Below the pieces are notes generated by a model. It was not told the DNA's origin and ran no database searches. It was given only the letters and a program-made list of their open reading frames with translations. A DNA stretch of 64,000 bases, taken from positions 365,245,238 through 365,309,237 of the forward strand of contig NC_085138.1 of NCBI RefSeq assembly GCF_035046485.1. The letters run 5' to 3'. Below are positions 33,526 to 45,042 of the stretch, one piece after another. The DNA is from Aedes albopictus (taxonomy: Eukaryota; Arthropoda; Insecta; Diptera; Culicidae). A program made the translations under genes and the position numbers. Positions within the stretch are counted from its first letter, which is position 1; each line of letters begins with the position of its first letter.

Positions 33526-33960
33526 ACTCAAGGAAGTTCTTGAAGATCCTCAAACTGAAAACTGACAAACTGACAACTTGACATTACATAGTTGCATGAG
33601 GCTATGCAAGCATAAATTTCATTCATAAATCTCTAATAGATCACTGATCAGATGGCTTTAACTCCAGGGAGTTCTCTGATCATAGAACCCATCACTTGAT
33701 AGAACATATATGCCTGGGGCTGTGTGAATATGATCCTCATTCTTAATGCTCTTAAATACAACTAGTAGCCCTCGTAGATTCAATGACCTATACTCAAGGA
33801 AGTTCCTGGAGATCCTCAAATAGACAACGAACTCACCACTTGACATAGCAACATGAGGCTTTTGTAAGTATAAATTTCATTCATAATGTTCTAATAGATC
33901 GCTGCTGATTACGCTTGTAGATCAGATGGTCTTAAATCCAGGAAGTTCTCGGATACTCTT
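33526..33960. repeat. Two diverged direct repeats, period about 258 bp
   Basis: The block with GAAGTTC...GGAGATCCTCAAA, AACATGAGGC and AAATTTCATTCATAA...CTAATAGATC occurs twice, beginning near 33526 and 33785. Confidence 0.6.
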
Positions 33961-34397
33961 AAACTTTTAACCCTTAAACACTCCGTAAACGTCCCTTAAC
34001 TCTTATTTCTGCTTTTTTCCCGTAATCTGTAATCTTGAGTACTCCAACTGCTCTGAACATAATCAAGTTCCATTTAGGTAACGTTACCTAAATGGAGGGA
34101 CCTCAATAGATTCTACCTAAATGGAGGTTTCAGTGTAAGTAGGATGTATGCAAAATTTGAACTAAATCCATCAATAAACGAAAAAGTTGTTTATACACCA
34201 ATCGGACACATCTCATATTGAACCAGATGGGGGCTATACTTTGGATATTTTTAACTATTACGAAACTGCATTTAAAATTCCAAAGTTATTTGTAAACCAC
34301 TTTGTACCAATACTGTAGTATGCTATATTATTCATGATTTCACTAAATATATGCGTTTTTCGCTGGTTCTGTGCTACCTTAGGTATTATGAAAATCT

Positions 34398-34725
34398 AAT
34401 TGTTGGATCACCAGATAGCTCTCTACTTCCTGAATAACTTTGTCTTAAACAAAACTATTCTATCTGCTATGGATTCCGAGATAGAGAAGTTTGAAACTTA
34501 ACTTGACTAGCGCCACCTAGGGACGAAATCACAAACTAATTGATGAATCACTAGATTTTCAGCAAACAACTTTGCCGAAGACAGCTTTGTTCCAAATAAA
34601 GTTGGTCTTACGATATGCATGTGATAGTGATAACTTATGAGGGCTTCTACTGGCGAGTGTACATAGCAACCACTTCTACATAGCGCAGCGCTTCTAGCGG
34701 CCAAATTGCCAACTAATTGGATGTT
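34398..34725. repeat. Right arm of the internal 330-bp inverted repeat
   Basis: Reverse-complement partner of 31098-31426. It ends 190 bases before the terminal repeat of the 5.18-kb element. Confidence 0.75.
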
Positions 34726-35036
34726 AGCTGTCATTGTGTGGTAGATCTATTCAAGTACAACTTCGTCAAAGAAAGTATGGTGCTATCTTGTAAATATGTA
34801 CTCCAGAGATTTTCACTCACACCCCCAATTAGGCGAAATCCCATAAGTTCTGGGATTCCTACAAAACGGATTCCTACTGCACCCCCGAATCAACCGTGTA
34901 GTAGGAGTCTAGACTGTATAATGATACACTATGCCCAGGAAGGCGAGAAAATGTTTCCGACCGGAACGGGAATCGAACCCACTATCTCCAGATTGGCGAT
35001 GCAACGACTAGGCTAACTGGAGACCCTTAAACTTCA

Positions 35037-35919
35037 GTAATTCTGAATATTTTGCAATCAGTTTCTGACTGATCTTAACTCGCCTTTATTGTGAAGGTTT
35101 TCCAGAAGTACTCTAAGAAATGGCTTCTTAGTCTTGACAGAACTCCTACAATTTCGATAATTACTTATCGATGCTCTCCACTCCTAATGTGTTCCAGCCC
35201 TGAAGCTGCTGTCAACCCCCATCAGCCCCAGGAATCTGTTTCAAACATTGTCTCTCTAATGCCAAACCTATGTTTCCGTCCTGCATCCCAAGCCGCGGAA
35301 TTTCAATGCACAACATTCAATTTACCGCATCATTGCATACCACCGCACACCAATTGGGCAGATGTGTGAAGTAAGAGGCTGGGCTGGTTGGCTGCTTGCT
35401 TCCCGGTAATCAACCATTTAAAATCTTTCACTTCAGGTGCCATGCAATAATAATAATAGTCTCCACATAATGGACCCCCCACGGAACAACGAAGACACAG
35501 AGAAGAAACGAATTGTTCCTCGTTTCGACGTTGTTTCGGATGAATGGGTGGATGAATGTACGTAAGGAACGGTCCGCGATCGGTCGGTGACGGATGCAGA
35601 TTGAACTTCACCATACCATAAGCAGCTACTACGTCAACCACCCCGCACGTTGCGGAACTGAACACGCGCGCGCGCTCCCCGTGCGATGCGATGGGACGAC
35701 AACAGTGAGTGACTCGCGCTGGATGCACGGTACCGTGAACTAGTGAGATGCGAGTCAATGCTGTACAAACCGTCAAATGTATGATTTTCAAGTTGTTCAA
35801 ACTAATCATCACAGTTTTATTACTCGAGGTAGGTAAATATGGTTTGAAAAGTATATCTATTCCATCGCGGCTTCATATTTACGATCTAAAGTTATTTTCA
35901 ATGATATTTTTAAATTTTG
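35037..35919. other. GC-richer, repeat-free intergenic segment
   Basis: A 160-codon - strand ORF (35812-35330) spans much of it, but its composition is not convincing and it has no recognisable motif. It includes a CGCGCGCGC run near 35670. Confidence 0.3.
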
Positions 35920-36098
35920 GGTTCTCCAGTTAACCTTGTATTTAAGGCTATAATCACCAATCCGGAGACGGCGGGTTCGATTCCCGTTCCAGTCTTGAAC
36001 ATTTTCTTGACTCCCTGGGCATAGTGTATCATTGTGCTTGCCTCGCAACAACAGTCCCAGTGGGAACGTAGAGCCAAAAAGAAGAACAAGAAGAAGAC
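35920..36098 (+). mobile_element. Feilai-like SINE with internal deletion
   Basis: The head is intact through the B box GGTTCGATTCC. The copy then jumps from GCTTGCCTCGCAACA straight to the 3' body ACAGTCCCAGTGGGAACG and a GAAGAACAAGAAGAAG tail. It has lost roughly 80 bases of the body. Confidence 0.85.
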
Positions 36099-36829
36099 GT
36101 TTTTTGAATGATAGTTCAACTTCACCCCACTTCCCGGTAGATCTCCTCCCTAACCTAGCACAGAGTTAGTAAACTGTAACTATTAATTTTCACTTTTGTT
36201 TTCGCTTTCGGTTCAGTTCTGGTTTGTTTTTGCTTTATGTTCGTATTTGGTACCCCTAGCTTGGACTGGGAGTAAGTAGTTGGTTTGGTACAATTGGCGA
36301 ATGGCTGTGATGCGAAAGGCTTTTACTACTACTGTCTGTCGGGCTTTTTATTTCCTCTAAACAACGGCTTGCTAGCTGCGCGTCACACAAGACAGACAGT
36401 CAGTGGTTATTTAGTCACACAGCTTTTAATGAAAATGCGAGACAATTGGAAATTTGGAGTAGCGAGGCAGTGTGGTGCAGGTGATTTTATGGTGAGAAAC
36501 GAGCGAATTTGTAGACTACTGCTGCTTTCTATGGTGACTGTTGTGTGCACCGAACTAATTGAAAGAAAGTACTGTGATCTGATCTTTTGAAACTCTTGCA
36601 TAAACGATGTTGAAATAGTTCATACTGTAATAAATCATCCCCTTTCACGACTGCTCATACACAGTTTTCCTCAGATTGGGCTCTCCATTTTTATTCGTTC
36701 TGATGATACTGACATTGTAAGTCAAACGATTGGATAGATTTTCTAGAACTATTTCTAGAGCACCATATGTTTTTATCGTCTGGCTCAACATTCATTATTG
36801 TTCAATAAAAACAAAGTCTACCTCTAGGA
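36099..36829. other. No feature recognised
   Basis: Single-copy-looking sequence with only chance-size ORFs. Confidence 0.3.
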
Positions 36830-37620
36830 GTTGTATTGAGTTTCCTTCTGAAATTTCTCCAATAATTTCTCAAAGAATATTGTATAAAAAGTTATTCCGA
36901 TGAAACTACCACGTGTATTTTTTTTACGATTTTTTCTGGAATTATGGCTGGACTCTTTCTATGATTTCATTAGGAATTCCTCATAAGATACCTCCAGGGT
37001 TTCCTTTAGAGTTTTCTTCATTTTTAAATACTTTTCCGGGAGTTCCTCTAGAAATTTATCCAGAAATTCTTCAAGATATTCATTACAGCGTTTCTGCCAA
37101 TATTCATTCAGCCATTCCTTTAAGAAGTCAATCCCTGCAGAAATTTTTAACAGATTTAACAGAGGACTTTTTCGAGCAAATATTTCAGACGTTTTATGGA
37201 AAATTACTAGTATTTTTATAATTCCTCAAGAGATTCTTGCAGGGACTTCCACAGAGGTTCCTTCGGGATTCATAAATTCAAAACTTGTTTGCAGGAATGC
37301 TTTGTGATTTTTTTTATTGCTCCTCGAAAGTTTCCATTCTGGAATTCTTCCGGAGATTCTGTCAAGCAATTCTTCAGAAAGTTCTCAAGAGATTCTTCTA
37401 AAAGTTCCTCTAGAAGTTTTCCCAGAAGTTCCTCAGATATTCTTCTAGGGATTGCATCATAAACTTCCCTTTGGATGTATTGAGACTAAGGAAGCTTCAG
37501 GGATTCTTTCAGATTTTTTTCCGGGGTCCCTCAGGAAAAGTTTTTTTTTAATTCCAGAAATATTTCCGGATTTATTTCTTGGCATTCCTCTAGGAATATC
37601 TCGAGAAATTCTTCTTAGAA
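36830..37620. repeat. Degenerate TTCCTC(A/T)AGAAATTCTT-type repeat tract
   Basis: Short words such as AGTTCCTCTAG, AAATTCTTC and GATTCTTC recur at irregular 20-30-base steps. Similar material occurs at about 42010-42137, 55640-55860 and 60410-60600. It may share an origin with the 24-bp minisatellite at 51502. Confidence 0.45.
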
Positions 37621-37682
37621 TTACTATATCAATTCTGATTTATCGACCGTATTCTATTTATAACTTAATTATTTTATGGCTA

Positions 37683-38022
37683 TATCGGTATTCTTCTACT
37701 TAGAGTATAAGGGAGTAGAGATCAAAGTGGATAATGTAATGATAGATATGATAGTATTCGCTAGGTTGCGAACAAGTATGAAAATTTTTATAGAAGGTGA
37801 AATTAGGCAAGTAGGCCATGTATTGAACGAATACATCAAATGCGTACGGCAGAAGTTTCACGCATTCGATGTATTCGTTCAATACATGGCCTACTTGCCT
37901 AATTTCACCTTCTATAAAAATTTTCATACTTGTTCGCAACCTAGCGAATACTATAATATCTATCATTTCATTATCCACTTTGCTCTCTACTCCCTGATAC
38001 TCCGAGTAGAAGAAAACCGATA
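37683..38022. mobile_element. 340-bp near-perfect palindrome (MITE)
   Basis: Arms of about 165 bases are close to identical in reverse complement and start TATCGGTATTCTTCTACT. TA lies outside both ends (37681-37682 and 38023-38024). It sits inside the degenerate repeat tract. A transcript would fold into one long hairpin. Confidence 0.8.
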
Positions 38023-38336
38023 TAACATGATTAACTTAGAATTACTGCATACCATTCTCAAGATTTCCAGGCATTCTTTCGAAAAATTAAATTTCTTCAG
38101 AAATGTCTTTTAGTGATTCCTTCAAGAATACTGCTGGTTTTGTTTCAAACTTCCGCTAGGTTTCTATGTGGAGTGCAATGCATAATAAGCAACATATCTT
38201 GAACGTATTTTATAGTATTGTTCCCAATCTGCTAACGAACCTAAAACAGTAATCTCTAACGTCCTGCTCTATCATCGCGTTGTGAACCAGTACAAGTTTG
38301 GCCATGACTTTTCCTCTTTTTTCGGTTGGCATTGTT

Positions 38337-39158
38337 CCCAGACAACGAGGAGTCGCATAAGAAATCACGCTGTACATCGTATAAAGTACTATTTTAAGTC
38401 ACTATCGCATATATGTACGGCTGAGGGACAATTTTCATCGCATATGATGTCATTTTTTGAACTAACAGTGATGTATCTGGTAAAATCATATAAGGTGCAA
38501 ATTAACTTTTATAATGTATGACTACATCGTAGTAGACAATACTCAGATGTTTTGTTGCGATGAACTTTGCTTATTCGCAAAAGCGTTCGCAAAGTGTCAA
38601 TCGAATTCGCATAATTGCGTACTGCGATGATTATACGACTTCTCTTGGTGCTTTTCTAATAATGTCAGTTTAACTCGCATTGGTGTACAAACTAAACCGC
38701 ATAAAAGTGAAAATAAACTCGTTCAAATGTACATACAAACTCGCATAAGCTAGAATCGTTAACGTTGGCATATTGCGATGTGATATGTGATAACAATGAA
38801 CGAGGTGCTGTTGGAGTGCCATTATGGTTACAAAACAAGTTACAAGCTAAGTGTGAAGTGCGGGTCGATAATCCAAAGGTTATTAGTTCGATACTTAGGT
38901 GACAAGATTTTTTAATTTCGAATATTTTTAAGTCGCAGAAGGTGCTATATTACGTCGCAATAGTGCATACCATACATCGCATAAGACATCGCTTCAAGTC
39001 ATATAGCGTCATTATTTTTCCGTCAATGCACGTATAGCGCCTCCACTTTTGCACGCATAAGGCACTTTTAATGCATTTTATGCGATGTAACTTTACCACA
39101 TAAAAGTACGTATAACATGAACATAAACTTCATTATACGTGCAAATTGGTTGTCTGGG
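38337..39158. mobile_element. 822-bp DNA element with CCCAGACAAC ends
   Basis: Both ends read CCCAGACAAC inward. The interior has many CGCATAA or CGTATAA words on both strands. The MITE at 44576-44730 has the same ends and the CGTATAAG word, so they are one family. No target duplication was found here. Confidence 0.55.
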
Positions 39159-42009
39159 GCGAAGGTAATATCTACGATGCTCATAAGGAAGGCCTTCCAT
39201 GGGATATCTAACAAGCATCTATCAAGCTCAATGCCAAGATATTCGCCCATTATGCTACTTTTCAATAAATGGAACTACTTCAAGGAAACAACCGTCTTCG
39301 CAGAAATCCTTATTCATTAGCCATAGGTGACGAAACCTCAACCATCAAATCCATCTTATGACGACTGTTGGCTGCAGCCATAAGTCAAAATCATAATCCT
39401 CTTTACGTCGCGGCGTCGCATCGTCGTGACAACTCCGGCTTTGTCGTCATTATCTGCCTCATCAGCTCAGCTTGGGCATTCGAGGTTATGCAAACCAGAC
39501 TCGGGCAGGCTGTGCGGCTGCAGTCCGTAGTGTGTGAATGAATTGTGGCAGGGTGTTGCTGCTGCTGCAGAGCAGGTACACTGCAACAACCGTAAAAGGC
39601 GACAATTCCTCTGCACTCTACACCACTCCGCACTCCAGTGGTTTGATCCGCGGGAGGTGGTGAGCATGCGATCGTAATTGTTTGTTTGCCTTACCTTACC
39701 GGTGGTATTGGTGATCTCTCGTCTGATGGTGGTCACACACAACTGCTGGCGCTGCACTGGGGAGCTCTTGGCGTAGTGTCATCGCAATCAGCTGGGGGTC
39801 TCTCAGAGTGGTGTAGAGCTCCATCGCAGCGCGGGGCTCGTTCAAATACAAACATTTACCATACCGGGTGACTGCTGGGTTGCTTCAAATTCAAATTCGG
39901 AGCTCCCTCAATGAGCCGGGGGTCAGTGTGTGCGATCATAAAATTGATTTTTACGAGCCCAACATGGTATAAACGGTCGGGCCGGGCCGGCCGGTAAGGG
40001 AGCCATGGCATGGATCGGTCTCCGTTTAAATGGATGCGACATTCAAGTGTTTGGCATTACGTAACTTCTAGACCACGGCGGGGGTTTAGAAACACAAAAG
40101 GAAGGGTAGCGGTGCCCCACTGACTGCGGCGAGGACTGTGATAATGTCTTTGGGACAGGTTTGTGGGTCAGTCGGCGAAATTAGCGTTGATTGTGGGTCT
40201 TTAGGACGGCAATGACGACGAAGATGTTGGGGCAACACAGTCGATTGATGGGAGTTCATTGGACCGGATGGTTCCATTTGGATTTGGCCATGATCTATAG
40301 ATATCAGGCAATCTGTTCGAGTTTTACCACTCTTCAAGTGTTGGATCATCATTGATTTGGATATTGGCATGGCATTACGTGTGACTTTTTTTAACAACAC
40401 AGCTGGTAGTTATGGGCACTCTCACTATAATCGGTAGTGATCAATCGGAGATCTTCCCCAATATGAAACTGACACACATTTGTAGGAGATATTTGAACAT
40501 CTGCATGACCTCCGCTCGGCAAATACTTTTCAAATATCATTACAAATAGTGGGGACCTGTGGGGACAGCCTTTTTCGCTGAGATATTCACTGATCAAAAC
40601 AAACAAAATCATTTTTAAAATAATTTCGCATGGACTTACCACTCCGTTCACCTCTGGAAGTGTACAAATGTCCCCTCAAGAACCGTTTAAAATGATCTCT
40701 ACGTATTAAAAGTAAACTAATTAGACACAATTTCCACATAACCCCCAGTTTTGCTTGAAGGAACTTGGCCAACATTGACTGCCGCAGGTATTAACCGTAA
40801 CCTTTTTTTCCGAAAGGCTGGAAGTAATTTGCTTTCGAAACGCCCCCAGTCGACTTCCATCATTTTGCATGATCTACCACAGCACTGACCTAGCTAGATC
40901 AGCTGACTTGAAGTGGCCGCAATCTCACCGACTGACGATGACGAGGCGTCGTCACCCACGTGCAAGCTTCGATGATGCCGTGAATGCTTATCTCATTTGG
41001 GATTTGAATCGTGCGGAGTGACAAATTTGATGACATTCTGTCAGCTGAATATGGTGCGACCATTTGAATATGCGGATATTCATATCTCCACTGGATAGAG
41101 TCTTTTGAGTCGCTACAAAAACTTGTAGACTATTAACAACCTAACGGTGGGTGGGTGTTTAAGCGTCTATTGGATTTGACTTTGACCTTGGATAAAGTAA
41201 GCGCCATCCGTGGTGGCGTCAGCGCTGTTTGATTGAGCAATCACTGTTATTCATTTTTGCTATTTCTATTCAAGGTTACACACCTCATGCATCATAACAA
41301 TTCTCGGTTCAATCGTAAAGCTTTTCTTGAGGAAATGCTACAGAGTGAATAGATAAAATAGTGACTTATTGTAACGGACAAGACTGAGCTTGAGTAGCAT
41401 AGATGATTGCATTGTATATTGTATGATATTCTTCTTGGTATTACATATCCACTGATACCAAGCCTGCCTCTTAGTTTAGAGTTCTATGAGCACTTCCACT
41501 GTGGAAGTTCCACACATGATGTGTGTTGTTGCCCAGGACCGCGTTCGCTTCCTAATCTCTACAGTTGTGACGGGAAGAAGGTTTTATAAGTAGGTAGAGG
41601 AAGTGAAGTTACCTTGATTAACCTTTTTATGGAACGCGATTCTGCGGCTTTCTTGATGAGTAAGTATATAACAACACATGCAAAAACACTTAATTCTGAA
41701 ATAATATGGAACAAGCTCACCAATTTATTTCTATCTTTGTATTCGTTGGGGATCAACATCAACTTACTAGAAATGAGTTTTGGCACTCCAAGCAAACGCT
41801 AAACTGAATGAATGAATCAACTACGTAACGCAAAATAGTGTGCACTCATTTTGTATGGGACCTATGTAATTTTTGTATGGGTCATAACACGTGGCGTAAT
41901 TTATGGATGTTCTCAGCGTATTGTGTACAGTGACGACTTGATTTTGTCATTTGCAGGTGCACAGGTTGCATTCTTTGATGACAAAAATGGGACATTGTCC
42001 AAATGTTTA
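39159..42009. other. Intergenic DNA with GC-richer single-copy islands
   Basis: The islands at about 39380-40090 and 40800-41250 are repeat-free and contain CTGCTGCTG or CAG runs and GC-rich words. A short Feilai-like word set (GAGCACTTCCAC) lies at about 41480-41510. No coding gene is supported. Confidence 0.35.
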
Positions 42010-42137
42010 ACTCATTGCACAGGTTTTTAAGAGACATTTTTGGAGGAATTTTGGAAGGAATTCCAGCATAAATCCCTGAAAGAATCCAGAAAGGAAGTCC
42101 TGGCAGAACACCAGGGTAAAATTCTGCAGGATTCCTG

Positions 42138-43152
42138 AGTCTTCAGTTAACCTAGTGGTTAAGGCTATGGATCGCCAATCCGGAGATGACGGGTTCGATT
42201 CCCGTTCCATTCGGGAAAATTTTCTCGACTCCCTGGGCATAATGTATCATTGTACCGTAATCCGGGGTCAAATTGATCACTTTAAAACAACTTTTGCGCA
42301 TAACATCAGTGGCAATTCAAATATTGCCATAAGAATTTCTGTATAACCAGTACCCAGTGGATCTCCATTGAACCATGCGTTAAAACTTTGTTCAACAAAC
42401 TTAAACTTTAAGTTAAACAACTCCAAAAATAAAAAATAAATGGAAATGCCGCTTTGGAGCGAAATTGATCAGTATACAATTAAGCATCGGTTGGAAAGGA
42501 AAATTTCCTTCTTCGCTTAATTTTGCTCTTCTAAAACCGAATAAAGCGTTAAAAGTCTTATAACTAGTGAATTTAATACCTAAAATGTAAAATTAAATTT
42601 TTAAATTGAAATATGTGATATCTATCACAATAAATGACCATTTCGTCATAAAATGAACTTTGTTTTATCTATTTCATGTTCAGAATAGCTTCATAACTTC
42701 CCAACCAAGGCTCCACAAAAATGTTAAAACAGAGAATTTACGATAAGTCCTATTAGCAATCGATTGTTTGATTGCAATGATTTCAGCTAAATGAGAAATA
42801 CATTGCAAATTACGAAAAAAATAAGGCAAAGCTAACTTTTTTCTTAAAAAAATAAAAGTCTATCCCCACCTCTAGACATCTACGAATCAAATGACGTAAA
42901 AAGTTTAAGATCATTACGACGCTTTAGAGTTGCTAGTATGAAATTACATTGCAGTACCCGAATGATCAATTTCACCCCGCTGATCAATTTGACCCCGGTT
43001 TACGGTACTTGCCTCACAATATACAAATTCATGCAATGGCAGGCAAAGAAAGCCCTCCAATTAATAACTGTGGAGGTGCTCAAAGAACACTAAGTTGAAG
43101 CCAGGCAGACCAAGTCCCGGTGCGGACGTAGAGCCACAAAGAAGAAGAAGAA
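42138..43152 (+). mobile_element. Feilai-like SINE split by a 751-bp insertion
   Basis: The head with A and B boxes (GGTTCGATTCC at about 42191) lies at 42138-42254. The body and GAAGAAGAAG tail lie at 43006-43152. The SINE's duplication is GATTCCTG at 42130-42137 and 43153-43160, an exact match. The target was the degenerate ATTCCTGGAA repeat. Confidence 0.9.
42255..43005. mobile_element. 751-bp TA-flanked DNA element inside Feilai
   Basis: The ends are CCGTAATCCGGGGTCAAATT and, reversed, CCGTAAACCGGGGTCAAATT, continuing GATCA. TA flanks both sides (42253-42254 and 43006-43007). The intact Feilai copies supply the empty site TGTACTTGCC. No ORF is present. Tc1/mariner-type mobilisation is inferred from TA. 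Confidence 0.85.
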
Positions 43153-44575
43153 GATTCCTGGAACACCCTTAGAATTAGTCTTTGTAATAAGTACTTTGGT
43201 GCGCAGCTCGAACGCGAGTACGATCACTGCCCAAGCCACGACGTCAAGATCATCATAGGAGATTTAAACGCTCAGGTAGGCCAGGAGGAGGAATTCAGAC
43301 CTACGATTGGTAAGTTCAGTGTCCACCAGCAGACGAACGAAAACGGCCTACGACTCATTGATTTCGCCGCCTCCAAAAATATGGCCATACGTAGCACCTT
43401 TTTCCAACACAGCCTCCCTTATCGTTACACCTGGAGATCACCACAATAGACGGAATTTCAAATCGACCACGTTCTGATTGACGGACGGCACATCTCCGAC
43501 ATTATCGACGTCAACCGTCAATCGACGTCGACCTATCGTGGCGCCAATATCGACTCCGACCACTATCTGGTGATGGTCAAACTGCGTCCAAAACTCTCCT
43601 TCAGCAACAATGTACGGTACCGGCGATCGCCACGGTACAACCTAGAGCGACTGAAGTAACCGGATGCCGCACCAGCATACGCGCAGAATCTCGAGGCCGC
43701 GTTGCCAGACGAGGGCGAGCTCGATGAGGCCCCTCTAGAGGACTGCTGGAGTACAGTGAAAGCAGCCATCAACGACGCAGCCGAGAGCACCATCGGGTAC
43801 ATGGAACGGAATCGACGGAACGAATAGTTCGACGAAGACTGCAGAACGGTTTTGGAGGAGAAGAATGCAGCGAGGGCGGTAATGCTGCAGCAAGGGACTC
43901 GACAGAACGTGGAACGTTATAAACAGAAGCGGAAACAGCAGACCCGCCTCTTTCGGGAGAAAAAGCGCCGCCTGGAAGAAGCGGAGTATGATGAAATGGA
44001 ACTACTGTGCCGTTCCCAAGAAACACGGAAGTTCTATCAGAAGCTCAACGCATCCCGCAACGGCTTCGTGCCACGAGCCGAAATATGCAGGGATAAAGAC
44101 GGAGGCCTCTTGACGGACGGACGTGAGGTGATCGAAAGGTGGAAGCAGCACTTCGATCAGCACCTGAACGGCGTGGAGAACGTAGGCACGGGAGCCCACG
44201 GCAACGGAGGAAACGACGACGCCTGTGCAGCGGAGGACGGAAATGAACCAATTCCCACGCTGAGGGAAGTTAAGGATGCCATTCACCAGCTCAAAACCAA
44301 CAAAGTAGCTGGTAAGGATGGTATCGCAGAGGAACTCATCAAGATGGGCCCAGAAAAGTTGGCCATCTGTCTGCGTCGGCTGATAGTCAGGATCTGGGAA
44401 ACCGAACAGCTACCGGAGGAGTGGAAGGAAGAGGTAATCTGCCCCATTCACAAGAAAGGCGACCATTTGGAATGTGAGAACTTCAGGGCGATCACTATTT
44501 TGAATGCTGCCTACAGAGTGCTATCCCAGATCATCTTCTGTCGTCTGTCACCTAAAACAAATGAGTTCGTGGGAA

Positions 44576-44730
44576 CCCAGTCAACCAGTGATCGTATAAG
44601 ATGTTGAATAGGATGTTAAAGTGGAGGCGATATGCGTACATTTTACATTCGCTTAAATGGAGGCATGCACACATATGGCCTCCATATTATCATCTTATGC
44701 AACATCTTATACGATTACTGGTTGTCTGGG
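44576..44730. mobile_element. 155-bp MITE inside the reverse transcriptase
   Basis: The ends are CCCAGtCAACCAGT and, reversed, CCCAGACAACCAGT. The arms continue ATCGTATAAGATGTT. The interrupted coding sequence rejoins in frame across the element, so the insertion point is clear. The duplication is AA at least, and up to GGGAA. Confidence 0.8.
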
Positions 44731-45042
44731 AAGTTATCAAGCCGGCTTCATCGACGGCCGGTCGACAACGGACCAGATCTTTACCGTACGGCAAATCCTC
44801 CAGAAATGCCGTGAATACCAGGTCCCAACGCATCACCTGTTCATCGACTTCAAAGCGGCATACGACAGTATCGACCGCGCAGAGCTATGGAGAATCATGG
44901 ACGAAAACGGCTTTCCTGGGAAGCAGACTAGACTGATTAAAGCAACGATGGACGGTGTGCAAAACTGCGTTAGGGTTTCGGGTAAACTATTCAGTTCATT
45001 CGAATCTCGCCGGGGACTGCGACAAGATGACTCTCATGCCTA

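Larger units (their letters stand above)
29736..34914. mobile_element. 5.18-kb inverted-repeat element inside Feilai, unknown family
   Basis: Both ends are GTCTAGACTCCTA followed by TACACGG. The inverted homology extends about 100 bases inward to GTAGGAATCCCAGAACTT. The element lies exactly between the two halves of one Feilai SINE, so its borders are well defined. It has no transposase-like ORF. The interior holds a second inverted repeat (31098-31426 with 34398-34725) and three tandem-repeat tracts. The target duplication is at most 1-3 bases. Confidence 0.65.
29600..35027 (-). mobile_element. Feilai-like SINE split by a 5.2-kb insertion
   Basis: The 3' half (GAA tail, body) lies at 29601-29735 and the 5' tRNA-like head (B box on the - strand near 34970) lies at 34915-35027. 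Both are on the - strand and are complementary, non-overlapping parts of one copy. The outer flanks TAACTTCA (29592-29599) and TAAACTTCA (35028-35036) look like the SINE's own target duplication, differing by one base. Confidence 0.75.

Noticed and set aside
35330..35812. 160-codon - strand ORF
   Set aside because: No motif, no supported splice context, composition not convincing, and it overlaps ORFs on the other strand.
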